Shown in pieces: positions 1-6,189 of a DNA stretch of 7,961 bases; the stretch's first letter is position 1; every line of letters begins with the position of its first letter. This DNA is from an uncultured Oscillospiraceae bacterium (lineage in GTDB: Bacteria > Bacillota > Clostridia > Oscillospirales > Oscillospiraceae): assembly GCA_934630555.1 (NCBI GenBank), contig CAKTXB010000083.1:1-7961 (forward strand). The letters are read 5' to 3'. Below the pieces are notes generated by a model that saw nothing but the letters and a program-made list of their open reading frames with translations, searched no databases and was not told where the DNA came from. The position numbers were made by a program, and so were the translations under genes.

Positions 1-5
1 CCAAA

Positions 6-118
6 GGGTTGCAAAACCCAAAACCACAGGGTACCGGGGCGAAGCCCCGCAAAATCCCCGCATGACCTGTAAGGTCGCAAAACCAACAGGCCACCGGGGC
101 GAAGCCCTGCATCCCCCC
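6..118. repeat. Two imperfect copies of a GC-rich intergenic hairpin repeat
   Basis: Copy 1 (about 6-59) and copy 2 (about 72-118) can be aligned with small gaps. Both contain a gcaaaacc stretch, a cagg, an identical 15-base core accggggcgaagccc (33-47 and 93-107), and a C-run after it. Each core folds into a small hairpin with a GAA loop: 35-49 with six perfect pairs, and 95-109 with one G-T pair. The copies lie beyond the terminator of the DUF2207 gene, in DNA with no gene. This resembles a dispersed extragenic palindromic element, but only two copies are visible, so family status is inferred. Confidence 0.55.
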
Positions 119-136
119 TTGCGCCCCGCCGGGCGC

Positions 137-164
137 AAAAAAGCCCCCGGCCTTTCGGCCGAGG
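137..164 (-). terminator. Intrinsic terminator of the DUF2207 gene
   Basis: Read on the minus strand, an 8-bp stem (CCTCGGCC with GGCCGGGG, one G-T pair) closes a GAAA tetraloop and is followed, after GC, by six T residues. It begins about 10 bases past the stop codon at 174. Immediately beyond lies a second hairpin, 119-138 (GCGCCC/GGGCGC, extended by two A-T pairs), which has no T-run beyond it. Confidence 0.88.
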
Positions 165-173
165 ACCCCTTGC

Positions 174-1835
174 TCAATTCCTGATGGATAAATTCAGCGC
201 ATCCAGCGTATCCTTCAGCACCGCGTAAAACTCCGCCGCGGTCCGCGGATCCTTTTTCTCATGCGTCAGCCATATGCAGGGCTCCAGCTCCGTTTTTCCA
301 AAGCGTTCCACGAACTTGCCCGCGCAGCCCAGCGCAATGGCGTTGGGCAGCGTATTGTAAAAATACTGTGGGTCGCTTTGCTGCTGCGACCGCACACGAT
401 GGTCGCTCATGCGCGTAAGGAAGCGCTGATAGCCGATCGTCTGCGAGATCAGCATCGTGCCAAGGTCCGTGCGTTTGCCGCCGTGCAGCGTCTGCCAGCC
501 AGTAAAGGCCGCCAGTGCCAACGCGATCAGCATCGGCACAGTCGCCCCGCTCAGCCGTCCGACAAGCAGCAGCGCAACAAACGCTGCAATGCCCAGCCCC
601 AGCCCCAGCACGCTGTTCACATACGCCGCCGAGAACGCCCGGTGGATAAGCCGCGTCAGTACGCCGCCCGCCGCAAATGACAAAATGAGCAGCAGCCAGC
701 GCCAACCCGAGGCCGGCAGCAGCAGACTCATCGAGGCCAGTGCCGCCAGTGCGCCCGCCAGCATCGACAGGGCCGTCATGATCGCAGGATTCCCGCTGTC
801 GCGCCGATACAGCCGCCGCCGCCAGAAGCGCGGCACAACAGCCTGCGCCACCTGCGCCGTGCGCTTATAGCGCGAGCTTGCGCCGTCGCACACATCGCTG
901 CCGCCAAACAGCTGGTCCATGAGCTTTCCTTCATATTTGCGCCGTTCATTGCCCATGGCCATGCGGCGGTGCAGCAGTACATGCCCCTCCGCCGCCACGT
1001 CAATGGTCAAATAACCCAGCGCCGCCCAGTGCAGCACCATGGCGTTGAAATTCGCCTTGCGGCCGCACAGCAGATACGGCAGATCGCCCGGCTGCGCCGA
1101 ATCCGGCGGCAGCGTGCGAATCGCGCGCGACAGCCGCGCCGAGCGCAGCTTTATAAGCCAGTACACAACTGCCAGCACGGCGCACAGCACGATCAGGATC
1201 GTCGTTGCGTTGCCGGCTGACCATGCCTGGTGCTTGCCGGAAAAATAGCCGTCCGGCGCGACGAGCGTCATGGTAAGCGCCTCATGGTCCTTCAGTGCCT
1301 GTGTCACACTGCCGGTCAGCGTATTGTCCTGCACGGCCGTCGTCATATAGTCCTCAATGACGTCGCCCTCATAGCCGCTGGCAAAGCCCGGCGCGGCAGG
1401 CCACTCTGCGGGCATTGCCACCGTAAAAGCATAATTTTCAATGGCCCACGGCCACTTGCCGCACAGCAGCGGCAGCGTGAGCGTCTGTGTGCCGTCTTGT
1501 GCCGTCACCAGGCCTGAGAGCGTATAGTGCACGGTAAACGACCGGCTGCCGGAAATTCCGGCGTCCGATTTGAGCGTCAGCACCGTTATTCCGTCCACCG
1601 TGGACTTGCTGGTCTTATATCCCACCACGGACGCGCCGCGCGCATCCGGGCCAAGGGGGAATTGCAGCTCGTTCACCGGCGTGTCGATCGTCAGGCTGAT
1701 GGTCTGCGTGAGCTCGGCCTCGCCGCCGGCGGTCACAACGCAGTCCGTTTTCAGGCTGGTGATGACCGGGTCTGCCGCAAACGCAGCCGTACACAGCAGC
1801 AAACAGCAGATGAAAGCTATCAGCAGGCGTTTCAT
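174..1835 (-). CDS. DUF2207 family membrane protein with signal peptide
   Basis: The protein has 553 residues. Residues 1-20 form a signal peptide (MKRLL, hydrophobic core, AFA cleavage-like end). Residues 21-208 are a polar, beta-rich exported domain. A membrane helix at about 211-228 leads into a basic cytoplasmic part. Further hydrophobic stretches lie at about 352-373, 379-396, 407-426 and 430-447, and the tail is cytoplasmic. The family call rests on layout and DUF2207-like landmarks: LPP(243) followed by GDLPYLLCGR and an LHWAALGYL segment (268-276), then IGYQRFL (467-473), and LPNAIALGCAGKFVERFG (496-513). The glycine-rich end seen in many DUF2207 proteins is absent. The family's biochemical role is not established. 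The start has only a weak ribosome site (AAAGGCGGG region, about 11 bases away), but the signal peptide begins exactly there. The gene lies 91 bases after the NSS transporter, so read-through expression is possible. It ends in its own terminator. Confidence 0.8.
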   Translation of the reverse strand: MKRLLIAFICCLLLCTAAFAADPVITSLKTDCVVTAGGEAELTQTISLTIDTPVNELQFPLGPDARGASVVGYKTSKSTVDGITVLTLKSDAGISGSRSFTVHYTLSGLVTAQDGTQTLTLPLLCGKWPWAIENYAFTVAMPAEWPAAPGFASGYEGDVIEDYMTTAVQDNTLTGSVTQALKDHEALTMTLVAPDGYFSGKHQAWSAGNATTILIVLCAVLAVVYWLIKLRSARLSRAIRTLPPDSAQPGDLPYLLCGRKANFNAMVLHWAALGYLTIDVAAEGHVLLHRRMAMGNERRKYEGKLMDQLFGGSDVCDGASSRYKRTAQVAQAVVPRFWRRRLYRRDSGNPAIMTALSMLAGALAALASMSLLLPASGWRWLLLILSFAAGGVLTRLIHRAFSAAYVNSVLGLGLGIAAFVALLLVGRLSGATVPMLIALALAAFTGWQTLHGGKRTDLGTMLISQTIGYQRFLTRMSDHRVRSQQQSDPQYFYNTLPNAIALGCAGKFVERFGKTELEPCIWLTHEKKDPRTAAEFYAVLKDTLDALNLSIRN

Positions 1836-1872
1836 ATTCTATCCCGCCTTTCCGGGTTCATTTCCTGCACAC

Positions 1873-1901
1873 ACAGTACCATAAAATACGCAAAATTACA
1901 A
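1873..1901 (-). promoter_or_regulatory. Possible sigma-A promoter for the DUF2207 gene, with a dyad over the -35
   Basis: On the minus strand TTGTAA (1901-1896) and TACTGT (1878-1873) are 17 bases apart, with a TGG extended -10 directly before the -10. The -10 hexamer is poor (3 of 6), so the call is weak. A 16-base dyad AATTAC-N4-GTAATT (1894-1909) covers the -35. It could be an operator or a weak AT-rich hairpin ending the upstream transporter message. Confidence 0.3.
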
Positions 1902-1926
1902 CCGTAATTCGCCGAAATTGGCGTGC

Positions 1927-3285
1927 TCAGCCAAAATAGCTGATCAGCCCCAGCACAAAGATAACAATAATGATGGCCGGCAGCACCCACGTGATATAGC
2001 CGCGCATCCATTGCTTGATCTTCAGTCCGCGGCCCTCGTTCGCCTCGCGCACAAAGTTATCCCAGCCAAAGCCGTTTTTGCGCGTGCAGAACAGTACAAA
2101 GATCACCGATCCCAGCGGCAGCAGGCAGTTGGACACGAGGAAATCCTCCAGGTCCAGCACCTGCAGGTTTTCCATGCCAAACGGATGGAAGCCGGACCAG
2201 AGGTTGTAGCCCAGCGCGCACGGCACGCTCAACAGCAAAACGGCAGCGCCGCAGATAATACATGCCTTGCCGCGCGACCAGCCGGTCATTTCCCGCACAC
2301 AGGCCAGAATGTTTTCAAACACTGCCAGCACCGTGCTGAACGCGGCAAAAACCATAAACAGGAAGAACAGCGAACCCCACCAGCGGCCGCCGGCCATGTT
2401 GGCAAACACGCTCGTCATGGCCTCAAACAGCAGGCTCGGGCCGGCCGTGACCTGCACGTCATACGTAAAGCACGCCGGGAAGATGATAAGCCCTGCCGTC
2501 ACGGCCACGAACGTATCAAGCACCACAACATTCACGCTCTCGCCAAGCAGGCTGCGCTCCTTGCCGATGTAGCTGCCGAAAATGGACATCGCGCCGATGC
2601 CGAGGCTGAGCGTAAAGAACGCCTGATTCATCGCGCCCACGACGACGCTGCCGCTGATCTTGGAGAAGTCGGGCACCAGATAGAACCGCAGCGCCTCGCC
2701 TGCGCCCGATAGCGTGCCGCTATGCACCGCCAGCACCACCATCAGCGCCAGCAGCGCGACCATCATGTATTTCGTCACGCACTCGAGGCCCTTCTGCAGG
2801 CCGATCGAGAGGACTGCAAAGCCGGCCACGACCGTGATCGCCATATATCCGACCATGGTGGAGGGGCTCGACATCATGCCGCCGAACGCGGCGCTGACCT
2901 GTCCTGCGTCCAGCCCGACAAAGTTGCCCGCAAGGCTGTGGACAAAATAGTAGACGATCCAGCCGGTGACGGATGTGTAGAACATCATCAGCAGCACGCA
3001 GCCGATCAGCGTGGCATAGCCGTGAATGTGCCACTTTGCGCCCTTTGGCTCCAGCTTCTGATACATCCGCACCGGGCTTGCCTGTGCGGCGCGGCCGATG
3101 GAAAACTCAATGGTCATCACGGGCAGGCCCAGAATGATGAGGAAGATAAAATACAGCAGCACAAAAGCGCCGCCGCCGTATTGCCCGGCCATCCACGGGA
3201 ATTTCCACACATTGCCAACGCCAATGGCGCAGCCGGCGGAAAGCAGGATGAAGCCAAGGCGGCTGCCAAGACGTTCGCGTTCCAT
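1927..3285 (-). CDS. Sodium-dependent transporter, NSS (SNF/LeuT-fold) family
   Basis: The protein has 452 residues and about 11 membrane helices, the usual number for bacterial NSS members such as Tyt1 and MhsT. It probably imports an amino acid or related solute with Na+ across the cytoplasmic membrane; the substrate cannot be read from the sequence. TM1 carries the hallmark GCAIGVGNVWKFPW (18-31) with its unwound glycines, and N25 where LeuT has a sodium ligand. TM2 ends in the signature LPVMTIEFSIGR (54-65). FY (102-103) in TM3 lies where LeuT has its substrate tyrosine. TM6 has FFTLSLGIGAM (223-233), and TM8 has FSTVLAVFE (316-324) with the S317/T318 pair expected for sodium site 2. The start is ATG at 3285, because AAAGGAG lies 8 bases ahead; a longer frame back to 3336 has no such support. 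Terminators on the ade side suggest it is transcribed separately from ade. No clear terminator follows it. Confidence 0.92.
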   Translation of the reverse strand: MERERLGSRLGFILLSAGCAIGVGNVWKFPWMAGQYGGGAFVLLYFIFLIILGLPVMTIEFSIGRAAQASPVRMYQKLEPKGAKWHIHGYATLIGCVLLMMFYTSVTGWIVYYFVHSLAGNFVGLDAGQVSAAFGGMMSSPSTMVGYMAITVVAGFAVLSIGLQKGLECVTKYMMVALLALMVVLAVHSGTLSGAGEALRFYLVPDFSKISGSVVVGAMNQAFFTLSLGIGAMSIFGSYIGKERSLLGESVNVVVLDTFVAVTAGLIIFPACFTYDVQVTAGPSLLFEAMTSVFANMAGGRWWGSLFFLFMVFAAFSTVLAVFENILACVREMTGWSRGKACIICGAAVLLLSVPCALGYNLWSGFHPFGMENLQVLDLEDFLVSNCLLPLGSVIFVLFCTRKNGFGWDNFVREANEGRGLKIKQWMRGYITWVLPAIIIVIFVLGLISYFG

Positions 3286-3293
3286 AACAATAG

Positions 3294-3300
3294 CTCCTTT
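3294..3300 (-). promoter_or_regulatory. Ribosome binding site fixing the NSS transporter start
   Basis: AAAGGAG on the minus strand sits 8 bases before the ATG at 3285-3283. It rules in that start over the in-frame ATG at 3336, which would add 17 polar residues before the conserved N-terminus. Confidence 0.85.
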
Positions 3301-3368
3301 TTCTTTCCCTGAAATGTCTTTCCTGCCGCCGCGCATCGGCGTATCGACTGGAAGGATATAGCGTTTTT

Positions 3369-3397
3369 ATTTAATCATATTTGGCAGGATTTTTCAA
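3369..3397 (-). promoter_or_regulatory. Putative sigma-A promoter for the NSS transporter
   Basis: In an AT-rich island within GC-rich DNA, TTGAAA (3397-3392, 5 of 6) and TTAAAT (3374-3369, 4 of 6) are 17 bases apart on the minus strand. This would give a leader of about 75 bases. An overlapping TATGAT (3379-3374) is a better -10 but has no -35 at correct spacing. Confidence 0.42.
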
Positions 3398-3449
3398 CTG
3401 TTTTGCAAAAAAAGAACAGGAAACAGCCTTTGTGCTCTGCTTTCTGCGT

Positions 3450-3488
3450 AAAAAAGTGACCGCCGCTCCTGCAGCCGGAACGGCGATC
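3450..3488 (-). terminator. Intrinsic terminator downstream of ade
   Basis: On the minus strand GATCGCCG (3488-3481) pairs with CGGCGGTC (3465-3458) over 8 bp with one T-G pair. An inner TCC/GGA helix continues the stem, and AC then six T residues (3455-3450) follow. It lies about 100 bases past the ade stop and 165 bases ahead of the transporter start. Its left arm also pairs with an upstream segment (see 3482-3518), so it could be conditional. Confidence 0.8.
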
Positions 3489-3518
3489 GCTTCATGAACT
3501 TGTAGAGAAGCGGCCGCC
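3482..3518 (-). promoter_or_regulatory. Alternative hairpin mutually exclusive with the ade/NSS spacer terminator
   Basis: On the minus strand GGCGGCCGCTTC (3518-3507) pairs with GAAGCGATCGCC (3493-3482) over 12 positions, with one G-T pair and one C-A mismatch, leaving a 13-base loop. The right arm shares seven bases (3488-3482) with the left arm of the terminator, so the two stems cannot form together. That is the geometry of an antiterminator/terminator pair. It matches no aptamer class I recognise. It lacks a proper T-box AGGGTGG-N-ACCGCG motif, although AGGGTGCCG occurs just upstream. Confidence 0.35.
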
Positions 3519-3542
3519 GATCGGCACCCTTTCCATCTCCAT
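3492..3542 (-). other. Candidate 16-codon open frame ending at the terminator
   Basis: An ATG at 3542 opens a frame reading MEMERVPIGGRFSTSS and stopping at TGA 3494-3492, three bases before the terminator stem. The possible ribosome site (AGGGCGG) is inside the right arm of the 3546-3581 hairpin; an alternative GTG at 3527 has GGAG nine bases ahead. It could be a leader peptide, or chance: short frames this size are common. I do not recognise the peptide. Confidence 0.15.
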
Positions 3543-3545
3543 AAT

Positions 3546-3590
3546 GCCGCCCTGCCGCAGATGGTCAGGCAGCAGGGCGGCTTTGGTTTT
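3546..3590 (+). terminator. Strong 10-bp hairpin just after ade, terminator-like in the plus direction
   Basis: GCCGCCCTGC (3546-3555) and GCAGGGCGGC (3572-3581) pair perfectly around a 16-base loop. On the plus strand TTTGGTTTTT follows, which is terminator-like, but no plus-strand gene lies upstream. On the minus strand it begins 8 bases after the ade stop and has no T-run, so there it may serve as a 3' stability hairpin for the ade message. Confidence 0.45.
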
Positions 3591-5326
3591 TATACGTACT
3601 GCTGCGTGACCACATCCACCACGCCGCGCGTTGTAATGCGCAGCGTCGGGATGACCGGCAGCGCCATAAAGCTGAGCGTCATAAACGGGTCGATGCCGCG
3701 GCTGACCCCAAGCTCAAACGCGGCAGCTTTGGCCGCCTCCAGCTTTTCGTTCATCTGTGTCAGCGGCTGGTCGCTCATAATGCCTGCGATCTCCAGCACA
3801 ACGGCAGCCTTTACTTTCCCGTTTTCCACCACAACAATGCCGCCATGGTGCTCTACAATGTAGTTTGCGGCCATGGCCATGTCCCTGGAATTCGTACCCA
3901 CCACAATGATATTGTGCGAGTCATGCGAAATACTCGTGGCCACCGCGCCAGATCTCAGTCCATAGCCCTGAATATAGCCAAGGCCCACATGACCGGTCTG
4001 CTTGTGCCGCTCCACCACAGCGATCTTCAGGATGTCCTTTTCCAGATCCACATGGTCGGCATAGCCGTTGTCGGTGGAGATGATCTCACCCGGCACCATG
4101 CCGATCACGCCGCGCTGACGCTGGTCGCGGAAGTCGTCCTCCGTCAGATGCGCCACATGGAACGTATCATGTGCCCGCTCGTCAAGATACGGCTCCACCG
4201 TCGGCACTTCAAAATCGCGCAGCTGGCCGTGGTCGCTGTACAGCTCGCCTTTTTTGAACACATACTCCACGTTAAAGTCTTTGAAATTGTCAATGATCGC
4301 AAAATCTGCCAGATAGCCCGGTGCGATCGCGCCGCGGTTGTTGAGCAGGAAATAGCGCGCCGCGTGGTGCGACGAAGCCTTGATGGCAATAATGGGGTCA
4401 ACGCCGTACTGGTTGATGGCCTCCTTGACAATGTAGTCGATGTGGCCCTTTTCCAACAGGTCGTTCGGGTGCTTGTCGTCGGTGCAGAACATACACCGGT
4501 CGGCATACTGCTGCGTAAGCAGCGGCGCCAGCGCAGCCAGATTGCGGGCTGCCGTGCCCTCGCGGATCATGATGAACTGCCCGCGCTGCAGCTTGGCAAT
4601 GGCCTCCTCCGGTGTGGCGCACTCATGGTCGGAGTACACACCCGCTGCAATGTACGCATCCAGATCCTTCCCGCACAGGCCCGGCGCATGGCCGTCAATT
4701 TTTTTGTGATGCGCCTGCGCGGCCACGATTTTGGCCACGACCTCGGCATCGTTATGCGTCACGCCATAGGCGTTCATCATTTCGGCCAGGCCCTGTACGC
4801 GCGGATAATCATAGAACGAGTCAATGGCGCGATAATCGAGATTCGCGCCCGACTCATCCAGCGGCGTGGCCGGCACACACGACGGCAGCATGAACCGCAC
4901 GTCAATGGGCAGCCCTTCCGTTGCCTGGAACATATAGTCAATGCCGTCCGTGCCCATCACGTTTGTGATCTCATGCGGGTCGGTGACAACGGTCGTTGTG
5001 CCGTGCGGCAGCACCGCGCGCACAAACTCGCGCGGCGTGACCAGACTCGACTCCAGATGGATATGCGCATCAATAAAGCCCGGGCAGACGATCTTGCCGG
5101 TCATATCCATCTCGCGTTCGCCCGCATACTGCCCCAGCCCCACGATCAGCCCGTTGGCCACGGCAATATCGCAGGTGCAAAGCTCGTTGGAGAACACGTT
5201 CACATACGTTGCGTTTTTCAGCACCAGATCAGCCTTTTCCCGGCCGGAGGCTGCTTCGATCACGCGCTTTTTACGCAGCAGTTTGCGCTGCACCTTTGCT
5301 GCATAGCTCTCTTTCGGATTTGCCAT
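3590..5326 (-). CDS. ade: Adenine deaminase (EC 3.5.4.2)
   Basis: This is a cytoplasmic purine-salvage enzyme converting adenine and water to hypoxanthine and ammonia. It belongs to the two-domain Ade branch of the metal-dependent amidohydrolases. The 578 residues match the usual family length, and the protein looks intact. Visible landmarks are the metal-binding HxH in PGFIDAHIHLESS (H88, H90), GTTTVVTDPHE (109-119), DGHAPGL (211-217), SDHEC (232-236), CTDDKHP (281-287), and SSHHAARYFLL (318-328) followed by the small beta domain. The C-terminal half has SHDSHNIIVVGTN (467-479) and GGIVVV (495-500), typical of Ade rather than of other amidohydrolases. The start at 5326 is chosen because AGAGAGG lies 9 bases ahead; the ATG at 5335 directly abuts that site. 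It has its own strong promoter and runs divergently from queH. Confidence 0.95.
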   Translation of the reverse strand: MANPKESYAAKVQRKLLRKKRVIEAASGREKADLVLKNATYVNVFSNELCTCDIAVANGLIVGLGQYAGEREMDMTGKIVCPGFIDAHIHLESSLVTPREFVRAVLPHGTTTVVTDPHEITNVMGTDGIDYMFQATEGLPIDVRFMLPSCVPATPLDESGANLDYRAIDSFYDYPRVQGLAEMMNAYGVTHNDAEVVAKIVAAQAHHKKIDGHAPGLCGKDLDAYIAAGVYSDHECATPEEAIAKLQRGQFIMIREGTAARNLAALAPLLTQQYADRCMFCTDDKHPNDLLEKGHIDYIVKEAINQYGVDPIIAIKASSHHAARYFLLNNRGAIAPGYLADFAIIDNFKDFNVEYVFKKGELYSDHGQLRDFEVPTVEPYLDERAHDTFHVAHLTEDDFRDQRQRGVIGMVPGEIISTDNGYADHVDLEKDILKIAVVERHKQTGHVGLGYIQGYGLRSGAVATSISHDSHNIIVVGTNSRDMAMAANYIVEHHGGIVVVENGKVKAAVVLEIAGIMSDQPLTQMNEKLEAAKAAAFELGVSRGIDPFMTLSFMALPVIPTLRITTRGVVDVVTQQYV

Positions 5327-5335
5327 TTCGATCAT

Positions 5336-5342
5336 CCTCTCT
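5336..5342 (-). promoter_or_regulatory. Ribosome binding site deciding the ade start
   Basis: AGAGAGG (5342-5336) is 0 bases from the ATG at 5335 but 9 bases from the in-frame ATG at 5326. The latter is therefore the likelier start, giving an N-terminus MANPKES. Confidence 0.75.
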
Positions 5343-5377
5343 GCGTTCAGTTTTACTTCTGCTTTATATTAGAAAGA

Positions 5378-5406
5378 ATTATAGCACCGTGCCGCTGCCT
5401 TGTCCA
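5378..5406 (-). promoter_or_regulatory. Sigma-A promoter of ade
   Basis: On the minus strand TGGACA (5406-5401, 5 of 6), a 17-base spacer and TATAAT (5383-5378, 6 of 6) with a TGC extended -10 make a near-ideal promoter. The leader would be about 45 bases, too short for a purine riboswitch. Confidence 0.87.
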
Positions 5407-5447
5407 TGTTCAAAATCAACGAACTTTACCGTCCAAATTTTCCGTTC

Positions 5448-5476
5448 TGTACAGATGGCGTTCGGTATGGTAGAAT
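5448..5476 (+). promoter_or_regulatory. Sigma-A promoter of queH
   Basis: TGTACA (5448-5453, 4 of 6), a 17-base spacer and TAGAAT (5471-5476, 5 of 6) with a TGG extended -10. Start of transcription would fall near 5483, right at the ribosome site, giving a leader of under 20 bases. Its -35 is 41 bases from the -35 of the divergent ade promoter. Confidence 0.7.
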
Positions 5477-5500
5477 TGGCCCAAAAGGAGCTGAACTGCA

Positions 5501-6046
5501 ATGAAATTACTCATGCACATCTGCTGCGCCCCCTGCGCCAACATGCCCATCGACGCGCTGCGCGACCGGGGCATTGACCTGACGGGCTACTGGTATAACC
5601 CCAACATCCACCCGTTCACAGAATACCGCGCACGGCGCAACTGTTTACAGGAATACGCCAAAACCATCGGCCTGCCGCTTGTTTTACAGGACGAATACGG
5701 CCTGCGGCCCTTTGTGCGCGCCGTAGCGGCGGATCTTGACGGCCGCTGTGTCAAATGCTATGAGATGCGCCTCTATGCCGCGGCGCGTGCGGCCAAAGAA
5801 GGCGGCTTTGACGCCTTCACATCGTCGCTGTTCATCAGCCCCTATCAGCAGCATGAGCGCATGCGCGACATCGCCTGCCGCGCCGCTGAGGAGACCGGCG
5901 TACAGTTTTACTATGAGGACTTCCGCCCCATGTTCCGCGACGGTCAGGCCCGCGCCCGGGAGCTGGGCTTCTATATACAAAAATACTGCGGCTGTGTCTT
6001 TTCTGAACAGGAGCGTTATCAAAAGGCCAGCAGGATCATCCGCTGA
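5501..6046 (+). CDS. queH: Epoxyqueuosine reductase QueH
   Basis: The protein has 181 residues and belongs to the QueH (formerly DUF208) family, which performs the last step of queuosine synthesis: reduction of epoxyqueuosine to queuosine at the tRNA wobble position. It is not homologous to QueG. Family cysteines are all present: HICCAPC (C8, C9, C12), RCVKC (C83, C86) and YCGC (C163, C165), consistent with an iron-sulfur/metal redox centre. Other family landmarks are the YWYNPNIHP segment (30-38), E-Y-x-x-R (41-45), and TSSLFISPYQQH (107-118). The start has AAAAGGAG 10 bases ahead, and its own promoter. It is the only plus-strand gene, divergent from ade and convergent with yabR. No other queuosine gene is in view. 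No strong plus-sense terminator follows; a 7-bp GC hairpin (6080-6106) lacks a T-run. Confidence 0.95.
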   Translation: MKLLMHICCAPCANMPIDALRDRGIDLTGYWYNPNIHPFTEYRARRNCLQEYAKTIGLPLVLQDEYGLRPFVRAVAADLDGRCVKCYEMRLYAAARAAKEGGFDAFTSSLFISPYQQHERMRDIACRAAEETGVQFYYEDFRPMFRDGQARARELGFYIQKYCGCVFSEQERYQKASRIIR

Positions 6047-6153
6047 GCGGGCGTTCTTTCGCCGCGGTAAATCAGGGCAGCGGCGCACGATTTGTCTGCG
6101 CGCCGCGCCGGGGCTTCCTGCCAAATGGTGCGGCGCCGCCCAGGGTGTATGTG

Positions 6154-6183
6154 AAAAAAAGCAGCCGTTTGCACGGCTGCTTT
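6154..6183 (-). terminator. Intrinsic terminator of the yab/divIC/yabR unit
   Basis: GCAGCCG (6161-6167) and CGGCTGC (6174-6180) form a perfect 7-bp stem with a 6-base loop. On the minus strand it is followed by seven T residues (6160-6154), shortly after the yabR stop. In the plus direction only TTTCTGC follows, so it may be a weak terminator for queH too. Confidence 0.9.
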
Positions 6184-6189
6184 CTGCAT

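Noticed and set aside
6..118. CRISPR array
   Set aside because: Only two diverged copies with no regular repeat-spacer pattern and no cas gene.
1918..2712. A 264-codon plus-strand open frame opposite the NSS transporter
   Set aside because: It is rich in Ala/His/Gln/Arg with no recognisable motif and is antisense to a confident membrane protein gene.
3484..3491. GCGATCGC octamer resembling the cyanobacterial HIP1 palindrome
   Set aside because: I noted no other copy in the window, and it falls in the overlap of two GC-rich stems; chance is sufficient.
3507..3580. T-box leader upstream of the NSS transporter
   Set aside because: AGGGTGCCG is only a partial match to the T-box motif; no specifier stem or room for Stem I exists between the ade stop and this point.
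3845..5473. A 542-codon open frame on the plus strand opposite ade
   Set aside because: Its product is rich in Arg, His, Gln and Val without domain motifs, lies entirely antisense to an intact well-conserved gene, and is explained by codon bias in GC-rich DNA.
5336..5500. PreQ1 or purine riboswitch in the ade/queH spacer
   Set aside because: Predicted leaders are about 45 and under 20 bases, too short, and no aptamer core was found.
6080..6106. Terminator for queH
   Set aside because: The 7-bp GC stem has a 13-base loop and no T-run on either strand.
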